Source of the DNA: Bacteroidota bacterium
GTDB lineage: Bacteria > Bacteroidota > Bacteroidia > Chitinophagales > Chitinophagaceae
DNA: 64,000 nt
Reading direction: 5' to 3'
Assembly (NCBI GenBank): GCA_005884665.1
Contig: VBAT01000015.1
Location: forward strand, 1-64,000
Positions 42,261-51,700 of this stretch are shown piece by piece; position 1 is the first letter of the stretch, and each line of letters starts with the position of its first letter. The notes under the pieces were generated by a model that was not told the DNA's origin, made no database searches, and saw only the letters and a list, made by a program, of their open reading frames with translations. The translations under genes were made by a program, and so were the position numbers.

Positions 42261-42950
42261 ATGGATGAGGCGAACATTTTATTGGTTGAAGACGATGTCC
42301 GAATAGCGGATATTTTACGAGTAGGCTTAACTGAAAATGGATACGAAATAGAAGTCGCTTATGATGGCAGGCTTGGACACAAGCTTTTCGAATCCAGGCT
42401 TTTCAACCTTGTAATATTGGATATTGATCTGCCGGTGTTTAGTGGGTATGAATTGTGCAAAATGATCAGGGCATCCAATATAGATGTTCCCGTTATCATG
42501 ATAACAGCATTAAGTTCCCTTGAAAATAAAACAGAAGGTTATGATGCAGGCGCAGATGATTATATTATTAAGCCATTTGAGTTTCGAGAGCTGCTGATGA
42601 AAATACGGGTATTGTTAAGAAGATCTGGCGATATCTGCATTCCAACAGGCAATTTCCTGAAGGCCGGAGACCTGCAAATGAACCTGGATGCAAAAGAAGT
42701 AAGCCGGAATGGTACTTCAATTAATCTAACAACAAAAGAGCTCCAATTGCTCGAATATTTACTTAGAAATAAAAACCGGGTTGTCAGCCGGGCAGATATC
42801 GCTGTCAATGTTTGGGATATTGATTTTGACACTAACACAAACATTATAGATCTCTACATAAATTATGTGCGCAACAAGGTTGACAAACCGTTTGAGAAAA
42901 AACTTATTCAGACCCAGGCTGGTATGGGTTATATGCTGAGAGACAACTGA
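42261..42950 (+). CDS. OmpR/PhoB-family response regulator
   Basis: A 229-aa two-component response regulator. The receiver (1-120) keeps every key residue: acidic pair in VEDD (9-12), phospho-acceptor Asp54 in LVILDIDLP, Thr in VIMITA, and Lys in YIIKPF. The C-terminal winged-helix domain (about 130-227) ends VDKPFEKKLIQTQAGMGYML, the usual PhoB-type hairpin. No histidine kinase is next to it, so it is an orphan regulator or is served by one of the kinases further right. It is divergent from the USP gene and probably controls neighbouring stress genes; a shared motif supports this weakly. Confidence 0.95.
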   Translation: MDEANILLVEDDVRIADILRVGLTENGYEIEVAYDGRLGHKLFESRLFNLVILDIDLPVFSGYELCKMIRASNIDVPVIMITALSSLENKTEGYDAGADDYIIKPFEFRELLMKIRVLLRRSGDICIPTGNFLKAGDLQMNLDAKEVSRNGTSINLTTKELQLLEYLLRNKNRVVSRADIAVNVWDIDFDTNTNIIDLYINYVRNKVDKPFEKKLIQTQAGMGYMLRDN

Positions 42951-43157
42951 TGTAGGTACATTAAGCACAATGTTGCTGTTTAAACTGATGGTATTTGTCA
43001 TGTTGGGAATAAGTAGGCACTGCGACTTATTATTTTTCTTCTATCTATCTCGTTCCTTGTCTATTAAAAGAGACCTTAAAAAATATATTTGTTAAGCAGA
43101 TATGATAATTTTCTTATTTTTCTGCCGAAAACATAACATCAGGTTAATATAAGCAAG

Positions 43158-44498
43158 GTGAAAGAAATAATCATAGCTGTTAGAAAGTTCTTGCAGGATC
43201 GGTTTAACCTTAATGAGGATAAGGCAGATGAGCAGCTTATTATTGAGTCGATCGAGCGAAATGTCAATTTTAAAGGAACCAATCTCTGGACGTTGATATT
43301 TGCTATCCTCATTGCCTCGATAGGATTAAACGTGAATTCTACAGCCGTCATTATTGGAGCTATGCTTATTTCCCCGTTGATGGGTCCCATTATGGGAGTA
43401 GGTCTTGGAATCGGCATACTGGATTTTGAATTGATGAAGAAGGGTATAAAAAACCTTTTTATTGCTGCTCTTTTCAGCGTTATTACTTCATTCCTTTATT
43501 TTTTAATATCACCACTCCAGGAAGCTAAAACGGAAATACTGGCCAGAACAACGCCTTCCCTTTGGGATGTTCTGATTGCATTTTTCGGCGGGCTAGCGGG
43601 GATAATTGCCGGAACACGTAAGGAAAAAGGTAATGTATTGGCAGGCGTCGCTATAGCAACCGCTTTAATGCCACCTCTTTGTACGGCGGGTTTTGGTTTG
43701 GCCGTGGGCCACTGGTATTATTTTTTTGGTGCATTGTACCTTTTCTTTATTAACAGCCTGTTTATTTGCATGGCCACATTTATTATTGTTCGGTACTTAA
43801 AATTCAAGGTGGCCATCTATGCCACCGCTGGTCAAAGAAAGCGGGTAATGCGTTCGATTTTTATCATTGTAGTAATAACTTTATTACCGAGCATCTACCT
43901 CGCGATTCGAATTGTTCAAAAGACAATATTCGAACAGAATGCCAGGAATTTTGTGCAGAATGAATTCAGATTTGATCGGGCACAGGTCGTTAACCGCGTT
44001 TACAAGTTCAATGACAACAAATCTTCCATCGAGCTCTTGCTTATCGGGCAGGAGCTTTCAAAAGGGACAATCGATTCGCTACGAAGGCGAATGCATCTTT
44101 ATAATCTCGACAGCAACTGGCTCACCATCAGGCAGGGTTTAAATGCAAAAAAGGAAATAGATTTGGCGCAAATTAAAGCCAGTATTCTTCAGGACGTTTT
44201 TGTCGCACAACGAGACTCCTTGGAAGCAAGGTTGTCAGGTAATAAGTCCGAAAAGAATTTGCCAGACCTACATACCGAACTTCACTCTCTATATCCAGAC
44301 ATGAAAGAATTCTCCCTGACGCAGGCTGTTTTTCAACGGACAGACACCATAAAAGTTGATACTGTTGTTGTCTGTATAGCCATGTTTACACGTTATCTTA
44401 CAAAAAGTGAAAAGACAAAGATGACTAACTGGCTGAAAGAACGGACAGCATCCGACTCGGTTAGACTTATTATTGAAAGAGAGATGCCAAAAAAATAG
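43158..44498 (+). CDS. DUF389 membrane protein
   Basis: A 446-aa membrane protein of the DUF389 family. Residues ~40-235 hold the conserved six-helix core: TLIFAILIASIGLNVNSTAV, IIGAMLISPLMGPIMGVGLG, GIIAGTRKEKGNVLAGVAIA, and TALMPPLCTAGFGLAVG. A seventh helix near 240-260 leads to a long soluble C-terminal domain with a mixed alpha/beta character. The family is widespread but unassigned; possible transport or mechanosensitive role only. It lies on the same strand as the regulator, 207 bp after it. Confidence 0.88.
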   Translation: MKEIIIAVRKFLQDRFNLNEDKADEQLIIESIERNVNFKGTNLWTLIFAILIASIGLNVNSTAVIIGAMLISPLMGPIMGVGLGIGILDFELMKKGIKNLFIAALFSVITSFLYFLISPLQEAKTEILARTTPSLWDVLIAFFGGLAGIIAGTRKEKGNVLAGVAIATALMPPLCTAGFGLAVGHWYYFFGALYLFFINSLFICMATFIIVRYLKFKVAIYATAGQRKRVMRSIFIIVVITLLPSIYLAIRIVQKTIFEQNARNFVQNEFRFDRAQVVNRVYKFNDNKSSIELLLIGQELSKGTIDSLRRRMHLYNLDSNWLTIRQGLNAKKEIDLAQIKASILQDVFVAQRDSLEARLSGNKSEKNLPDLHTELHSLYPDMKEFSLTQAVFQRTDTIKVDTVVVCIAMFTRYLTKSEKTKMTNWLKERTASDSVRLIIEREMPKK

Positions 44499-44645
44499 TT
44501 AAGCTTTACAATGTAAGGGCGGTGATAATAAGAACAAAGTGATAGCGCTATCGCATCGTCTGTATAACAAAAAAAAGAGATTTACTTGTCTTCACATAGC
44601 AGCAAATCGATTTTTTGAAGAGGTGCTTACAGAAAACGGCATTAA

Positions 44646-46814
44646 TTAGGAAAGATGAAAATTAATGCCTTCCAGTACACCTTTTGCCAGGGGATACTTG
44701 CTGAAATAAATAAACCTGTTGCTTCTTAGTTCCTCCAATTCATGACTATAATTTGCAACTACTATTCCTTTTGCTTTGCCCTTGAGCATGTCTTTGTCAT
44801 TACCACTGTTTCCGGCAGTAATGAAATGCTCCAGGGGCACTTTCCATTTGTAACTTAGGTATCGGATTGCGTTTCCCTTCCCGGCTCGGAAAGGCAAAAT
44901 GTCCAGGTATTTATTTTCGGTGAGTAGTATTTTGACTCTGAATTTCCGGTCATCAAGAAACTTATATAGATTGGCCATTTCATCATCTCCAAAAGAATCA
45001 TCTACGTAATAACTTAATTTGAAGCGCCATTGTGCATCAGGTTCCTGAAGTCTGATACCCGGAAATTTTAATAATTCCTCTTCTATTTCCTGTCTTTTCC
45101 ACTGGTAGTCTATATGACTTTCCCAGCCTTTATCCGGGATAAATTTATTTGTGTAATAGATCTCAGAACCCGCCGAACATATCAGTACATCTGGGTTCGG
45201 CAGATCATAATGCGCAAATGCCTGTTCGGTAATAAACCTGTTTCTACCACTGGCAACACCGAATACCACATTTTCCTTGTTATCAATTATCCATTGCTTG
45301 AGTTCCCTAAGTCCCTGCGTTTGGCTACCTTCAACCAGGGTGCCATCGATGTCCGAAATAATAAATTTTTCTGCTTTAGCCAGTTTTTTCCCAAAGGGCG
45401 ACTTATTTACAAACGCTGGTGAACTTATATCTTTCCTTTTGAAAAGTGTATCAATAATATTCATGTATTTATTGCTGTGGGCCGTCCATGAATACAGTTC
45501 ATTCGTTGCCGATATGCCGTGATCAGAATATCTTGACCACAATGCCTGGTCTGAAATTATTTTCTTAAGTGCCTCAGAAATAGCTGATGGGTCCTTCACA
45601 TCTACCAGTAAGCCATTCTCACAATTTTCAAGGATTTCTTTGGGTCCGCCGGTAGGTGAGGCAATGACGGGTAAGCCACAGGCTGCAGCTTCCACTAGGG
45701 TCAGGCCGAAATTTTCTCCTGGAGTTGCATTGACAAATACTCCCTTTTTGCGAGCCGCGATACGGTAAATCTCCGGCACCTCGAGATGCGGGTCATTTTT
45801 TTTGGGTATCGCCATTTTGCCATAGAGGTCGTATTTGTCAAGTAGCAGCAAAAGATTGGTTAGTGTCTCCTGTTCATCAGCAGGCATCTGGGTAATATCT
45901 TTTCTTACCCCCGCGAAAATAGCCAGGTTTGCCATTGCCTGCAATTCCTTATCCTGGCCATAAGATTGAATGATCGTTTCAAAATTCTTCCTTTTGTCTG
46001 CACGCCCCAAAGAAAGAATCAGTGGTTTTGCCGGGTAAAACAAGAAACGTTCTATATCTGAATTAATACGGTATAATGCCTGCTCTTTCTCAATGGTCAT
46101 TTTGAAAGAAGGCATATCATACCTGTAAAAAGGATAAAAAAGATCTGTATTTACACCGGGAGGAATTACCTCGAATTTACCTGACTGCTTGTTCTTATAT
46201 AATTTCCACTGGTCATCTATTACAAATTGGGTACTTACAATGACCGCATCGGCAGTTTTGAGTAGATTTTCTTCTACTTCTATTCGCCGTTGCATATTAA
46301 ACTTCTCGTTTATCTTTTCTTCAGAAAGGCCTTCTTTCAATAATAGGTTTTTCTTGTTTCTTCCCAGCGAATGACTGGTTGCGATAAAAGGTATCCCATA
46401 TACTTCACTTATCTGGCTGGCAATGTAGTTACCATCAGCATAATGTCCATGTACTACGTTGGGAAAATCATCTTGCTTCTCAATAAACCGTATTGTTTTA
46501 TCAACAAATTCATCCAGGTAGTCCCACAATGTTTCTTTGGCGCGATAAGCGTTTCCCCCGCATGACATGCGAATGATGCGGGCCTTTTCGTTTACAATTT
46601 CAATTTCCTTTTCATAAGCAGACGAAACTCTTTTATCGATTACCCTACGGGTAAAAAGATCAATCTTTCGAACTTGTGGATGATGTGAAAGACTTTCTAA
46701 TAGTTCAAGTACATATTTAACTTGTCCACCGGTATCCCGATCACGTCCAATTTCTGGATCTTTAAACCGAATGAGTCCGTGAGGACTGAATAGTTGTATG
46801 TAATAGCTGTTCAC
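44646..46814 (-). CDS. sucrose-phosphate synthase with fused phosphatase domain
   Basis: A 722-aa bifunctional-looking enzyme. Residues 1-470 are a GT-B glycosyltransferase of family GT4: the opening YYIQLFSPHGLIRFKDPEIGRDRDTGGQ matches SPS (first part YIQLFSPHGLIR at 5-16), HGHYADGNYIA and SLGRADKRKNFE follow, and TPGENFGLTLVEAAACGLP (near 360-378) is the donor-binding E-x7-E region. Residues ~480-722 are a HAD-IIB phosphatase (SDIDGTLVEGSQ and ITAGNSGNDKDML). It should make sucrose-6-phosphate from UDP-glucose and fructose-6-phosphate, and perhaps dephosphorylate it. It is divergent from the GH-J enzyme with a 96-bp shared promoter. Sucrose as a compatible solute is the likely purpose. Confidence 0.93.
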   Translation of the reverse strand: MNSYYIQLFSPHGLIRFKDPEIGRDRDTGGQVKYVLELLESLSHHPQVRKIDLFTRRVIDKRVSSAYEKEIEIVNEKARIIRMSCGGNAYRAKETLWDYLDEFVDKTIRFIEKQDDFPNVVHGHYADGNYIASQISEVYGIPFIATSHSLGRNKKNLLLKEGLSEEKINEKFNMQRRIEVEENLLKTADAVIVSTQFVIDDQWKLYKNKQSGKFEVIPPGVNTDLFYPFYRYDMPSFKMTIEKEQALYRINSDIERFLFYPAKPLILSLGRADKRKNFETIIQSYGQDKELQAMANLAIFAGVRKDITQMPADEQETLTNLLLLLDKYDLYGKMAIPKKNDPHLEVPEIYRIAARKKGVFVNATPGENFGLTLVEAAACGLPVIASPTGGPKEILENCENGLLVDVKDPSAISEALKKIISDQALWSRYSDHGISATNELYSWTAHSNKYMNIIDTLFKRKDISSPAFVNKSPFGKKLAKAEKFIISDIDGTLVEGSQTQGLRELKQWIIDNKENVVFGVASGRNRFITEQAFAHYDLPNPDVLICSAGSEIYYTNKFIPDKGWESHIDYQWKRQEIEEELLKFPGIRLQEPDAQWRFKLSYYVDDSFGDDEMANLYKFLDDRKFRVKILLTENKYLDILPFRAGKGNAIRYLSYKWKVPLEHFITAGNSGNDKDMLKGKAKGIVVANYSHELEELRSNRFIYFSKYPLAKGVLEGINFHLS

Positions 46815-46840
46815 TGTCCGGATAGATTTTTTCGAACAAC

Positions 46841-46885
46841 AAAATTACCGAATCGAAATAAGAGAGATGAGTATTTCGTAATTTT
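46841..46885. promoter_or_regulatory. candidate operator in the sucrose divergent promoter
   Basis: A nested dyad occupies most of the 96-bp space: AAAATTAC (46841-46848) pairs with GTAATTTT (46878-46885), and CGAAATA (46854-46860) with TATTTCG (46872-46878), around an 11-bp centre. It is placed to control both genes. TCGTAATTTT at 46876-46885 is shared with the usp/regulator intergenic dyad. Confidence 0.45.
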
Positions 46886-46910
46886 AATTTCTTTCTAAAA
46901 AAAGGAAACT

Positions 46911-48383
46911 ATGTATTCAGGATCAGGGTTTAGTGACTGGGAAATTGGCGATATAACAGTTATTATTTACAGGGGTGTTTATCATTTATTTCACCTGATC
47001 ATTCCCAATCATGATTATATAGCGCACGCCGTGTCAAATGATGGTATCTCCTGGAAGAGAGTCAACAATGCTTTATTCGTAGGCCACCCCGGGGAATGGG
47101 ATGATGATATGTTATGGACCATGCATGTATGTGAAGTGGAGGATAAATTTGAAATGTATTACACAGGACTACAAAGAAAGGATCGTGGCGTTGTTTCAAA
47201 GATTGGATTTGCAGAATCAACAAACCTGATTGATTGGGAAAAAAATCAAAAAAATATTTTTCCCATTGAGCCCAAAGGTATTTTTTATGAAACAGGAACA
47301 ACGAATCCAAGAAAATGGCTGAGTTTCCGCGATCCCTTTCGGTTCGAGCACAAAAATGAGGTTTATTTATTGCTCTGTTCGCGAACGATTACCGGCCCTG
47401 TCTCCCGTCGAGGTTGCGTGGGGTTGGTGAAGATAACCAACGATATTGTCGAACTAATGCCACCATTGTTGTATCCCAGGGTATATGACGATATTGAATG
47501 CCCTTGCATTTTTGAGCTAAAAGACAGGTTTTATTTGCTGGGTTCAATAAGGGAAGATGTCAAGGTCCGCTATTGGTTTGCGTCAGACTTCTTTGGCGAA
47601 TACCAGTCTTTTCATGCCGCTGTGTTGCTACCACAGGGAAATTATGCCGCTCGTATCGTTCGCGATGGAGATCATATCCTGGTATTTAATTTTTTTTATG
47701 CGCACGGAAGAATTGATTCATTGCGGGTACTACCGCCTCCGAAGGAACTTGACGCTGATCAAGCTGGCAGGCTGTTATTAAGAAGCTATTATCGCTGGGA
47801 AGAGATGATCCTGAAAGAAATTGATATGAGGGATATCGGTGAGACATTTTCTTTGTTTTCAAACCCAACAGCTAAGGCAACACTAAAAGAAGACATATGG
47901 ATTTGCGGGTCAAGAAGTGGTTACGAGGTGTTTTGTTTTGCGCGACCTTTGCCAGGCTTTATTTGGGAAGGAATGTTGACTTTGGAAGGGATGGGGAAAT
48001 TTGGTCTTGTAACTGATATTGATAAAGATGGAAATGGCTACTTTATTTCATTCAATATATTTAACGGCGAGGTACAGATACGAGCATGGGGCTTCAACCC
48101 GCTGAACACGCGTCAAAATTTTGTCTTTGATAACATCCAGTCTGGCTTTTTTGATACTCACGGAAAAAAATCATTTCATTTCCGGCTTATTCGTTATGGC
48201 CATTACATCGAGTTGGCAATAGATGATGTGGTCAAGTTGACCTTGATGGATTATAGCTATTCAGATGGTCTTATTGGTTTGTATTGTGACTCATCAGTTG
48301 TTTCATTACAAAATTCAACAATTAAGATTTTACGGGCTCCTGAAGAAGAATATGCCAGCCAGGAAGAAGCGCAGAAAATCTAA
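46911..48383 (+). CDS. clan GH-J (GH32/GH68-like) glycoside hydrolase
   Basis: A 490-aa enzyme with a five-bladed propeller of the GH32/68 clan and a C-terminal beta-sandwich (about 330-480). The three catalytic positions can be matched: nucleophile Asp14 in IGDITVIIYRGVYHLFHL, transition-state Asp141 in SFRDPF, and acid/base Glu196 in DIECPCIFEL, the clan RDP and EC motifs. There is no signal peptide, so it acts in the cytoplasm. With sucrose-phosphate synthase divergent 96 bp away, it most likely hydrolyses or rearranges sucrose, so the pair could tune an internal sucrose pool. The WMNDPNG motif of common invertases is not conserved, so specificity may be unusual. Confidence 0.82.
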   Translation: MYSGSGFSDWEIGDITVIIYRGVYHLFHLIIPNHDYIAHAVSNDGISWKRVNNALFVGHPGEWDDDMLWTMHVCEVEDKFEMYYTGLQRKDRGVVSKIGFAESTNLIDWEKNQKNIFPIEPKGIFYETGTTNPRKWLSFRDPFRFEHKNEVYLLLCSRTITGPVSRRGCVGLVKITNDIVELMPPLLYPRVYDDIECPCIFELKDRFYLLGSIREDVKVRYWFASDFFGEYQSFHAAVLLPQGNYAARIVRDGDHILVFNFFYAHGRIDSLRVLPPPKELDADQAGRLLLRSYYRWEEMILKEIDMRDIGETFSLFSNPTAKATLKEDIWICGSRSGYEVFCFARPLPGFIWEGMLTLEGMGKFGLVTDIDKDGNGYFISFNIFNGEVQIRAWGFNPLNTRQNFVFDNIQSGFFDTHGKKSFHFRLIRYGHYIELAIDDVVKLTLMDYSYSDGLIGLYCDSSVVSLQNSTIKILRAPEEEYASQEEAQKI

Positions 48384-48776
48384 GAAGATCTGATTTGAGT
48401 CCTTTGTAGAATAGGCCTTTATTGAAATGCGTAGCATTAATTTCATTTTCTTTCATCCAATTCCATTGATTTGACCTGACAGGATTTCATTCTTTTTCGA
48501 ATTGCGAAACATGCCTCACCAAAATCCTCAGGTATGAAAAGTAATTACTGGTGATTAAAAGATTGTACCTTTAATATTGGCATATGATGCAAGACCGTAA
48601 AGTAAATACAGACAGAAAAAAACATTACTCTGCAACAACCAGCAACCATCGAATTTGAATGGAAACAGTGCTGAACGCTTAATTATTTATTGTCCCACCA
48701 GGAAGTAGGAAGAAAAATACTCCATTGGTTTTCATGCCCTATTGAATACACATCCGGCGATTACTAAACAAAGCAG
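48384..48776. other. intergenic region, no gene seen
   Basis: 393 bp of AT-rich sequence separate the glycosidase from the kinase at 48777. I found no convincing reading frame, terminator or consensus promoter. It marks a boundary between the stress block and the signalling block. Confidence 0.4.
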
Positions 48777-51700
48777 ATGGCAGAATTAAGAAAATCCGGG
48801 ATTGAGGTATTGGGGGATATTCCCTGGGGGTCGCATATTTGCCAATTCTATGAAACCGAAAAGGATTTGCTTGAGCTTCTTATTCCTTTTTTCAAAGCAG
48901 GACTGGAGAACAATGAATTTTGCCTGTGGGTCGTTGCCGATCCGCTCACGAAGGAAAATGTAACCAATGAATTAAAGAAGGCTATTCCCAATTTTGAAAA
49001 TTTTCTCAGGCGAGAAAGCATAGAAATTCTTTCTCACCATGAATGGTATCTTAATAAAAAAACATTCAATCCCAAAGAGATCATAAATGAATTGAATGAA
49101 AGGCTTGTAATCGCCGTGAAAAAAGGATATGAAGGAATGAGAGTAAATGGCAATGAGAGTTGGCTTCAACAGCAAGACTGGAAGGATTTTATGAAGTACG
49201 AAAGGGAACTCAATTCTGCGTTGCGCGGAAAGCGAATGATCGTACTTTGCGCTTACCCACTTGAAACATCCAATGCTGCAGCCATTCTTGACATTGTGCA
49301 TGCACATCAGCAAGTTATTTCAAAGCGGAATGGTGAATGGCAGGTAGTTGAAACTGCAATGCACGTGAAAGCCCTGGCTGAGATTAAAAGACTCAATGGG
49401 ACCAAACCGCAAGCTGAAGAAAGCCGGTCATGGCCTGTGATTACCGGGTATGTGGTAGCCATTCTTTTGGTCATTGCTGCAATAATCATCTTAAAGTGGT
49501 TTCCCGCCGGTTCCCTGGGTGACGCTCCTTATGTATCAGTGTTCCTTTGCGCAGTCATACTGAGTACCCTGGTTGGTGGGACAGGGCCGGCCTTACTTGC
49601 CGTTGTTCTTTCTGCCATAGCTTTTGATTATTACTTTTTGCCATCAATACACACATTCGCAATAGAGCCATCACAACTTGCACGTCTTATTTTATTCCTG
49701 GTCCCGGCGCTTTTTATTGCATGGTTAAGCGCTGCACAGAAGAGTGCAACAAAATCAATAAGGCAAGCCCGGAAGGTTCTGGAAAAAACCGTTCAAAGAC
49801 TCAGTCAAACCAACAGGATGTTACAGGCAGAGATCAGCGAACGCAAGCAGGCTGAGGATGAGTTGCGCCGAAGTAAAGGTTATCTACGACTGGTTGTCGA
49901 TACCATCCCTGCATTAGTTGTAACTGCGGTGCCTGATGGCTCCGTTGATTTCATCAACCAAAGATACCGGGAATTTACAGGGCTGACCCTGGAGGATGTA
50001 AAGGGTTGGCACTGGATATCCCTGGTCCATGCCGACGATCGTGACAGGGTATTAACTGAATGGCGAACATCTTTATCGACAAGCAAACCATGGAGGACTG
50101 AAATGCGTTTGAGAATGGCCAGTGGCGATTATTGCTGGCTGCTGATCAATGCAGTGCCCTTACGTGATGAGTCAGGTAAGATTGTAAGGTGGTATTGCAC
50201 AAAGACCGATATTACTGAACTCAAGCATGCTCAGGAAGAATTGCGTCGCAGTGAAGACCGGATCCGGCTTATCATTGACACAATACCAATTATGGCCTGG
50301 ACAATTCTCCCAGATGGGACCGTTGATTTTGTTAACAAGCGATGGCAGGATTATGCAGGTGTTTCATTGGAGGAGCTAATTAAAAACCCAACAAGCGCAA
50401 TCCATCCTGAAGACCTTCCCGGTATTCTTTCCGGTTGGAGGAAAAGCATGGCCACCGGAGAAACTGCCGAAGATGAAATGCGCCTGCGAAGGGCTGATGG
50501 AAAATATCGCTGGTTCCTGGTCCGCACAGCGCCACTACGGGATAAGAAGGGAAATATTGTCAAGTGGTATGGTGTATCAACAGATATTGAAGACAGCAAA
50601 TGTGCAAAAGAGGAGTTACGGTTAGCCTATCAACGATTATCGTACCATGTTGAGAATACTCCCCTGGCAGTCATAGAATGGGACAAGAATCTCGATATTA
50701 CACGGTGGTCAACACATGCCGAGGAGCTTTTTGGATGGAAGGAATTCGAAGCAATCGGAAAAAACGTGTATGATCCCGGGCTCTCCCTTATTTATCCGGA
50801 GGATCTTCAGCCTGTTAATCAAATTGCAGAACAATTGACAGGAGGAATCATTGATCGAAACCGGAGTCTCAACCGCAACTATACAAAAGATGGAAAAATG
50901 ATCTATTGCGAATGGTATAATTCTGTTTTAAGAGATCAACAAGGAAATGTAATCACTATATTATCTCTCGTGAATGATGTAACGGAAGGAAAAATTGCTG
51001 AGGAACAGCTAAAACAAAGCGAGACTCACCTGGCCGAAGCGCAAAAGATAGCAAAGATGGGAAGCTGGAGTTTAGATGTGAAAACTGGCAGGGTAACCTG
51101 GTCTGAGGGGTTATACAATGTTTTCGGGGTTGATAAACATATATTCGAGCAAACGCACGATTCGTTTTTACAACTGGTCGATGAACAGGACAGGGATATT
51201 GTCCTGCAAACCAACAAAAATACGCGACAAACGGCAGAACCTTTCACCATAGAGTATCGCATCACCACATCTGCCGGGGAAAAGCGATATATCCGTGAAC
51301 ATGGATACGGCGAAAAAGACGATAGAGGAAACGTTGTTCGACTGTTCGGCACCGCCCAGGACGTCACTGAACAAAAGCTGGCAGGAGAAACACTGCAGCA
51401 ATCCCACCAGGAGATAAGGCGACTGACCGATCATCTCCAGAAAATCCGGGACGAAGAGCGAGCGCATATCGCAAGAGAAATTCATGATGAGCTGGGGCAG
51501 CAACTTACCGCCATTAAAATGGATATAGTATGGGTTGATAAAAAAATGACAGCAGAAGCTGCAGATATAAAAAGAAAACTGAAGAATGTGATAGGATTGC
51601 TGGATGGAAGCAATGAATCTATAAGAAGAATATTAAGCGAACTAAGACCGGGAATCCTGGACGAAAACGATTGGGTAGAATCAATAGAATGGCTGTGCAG

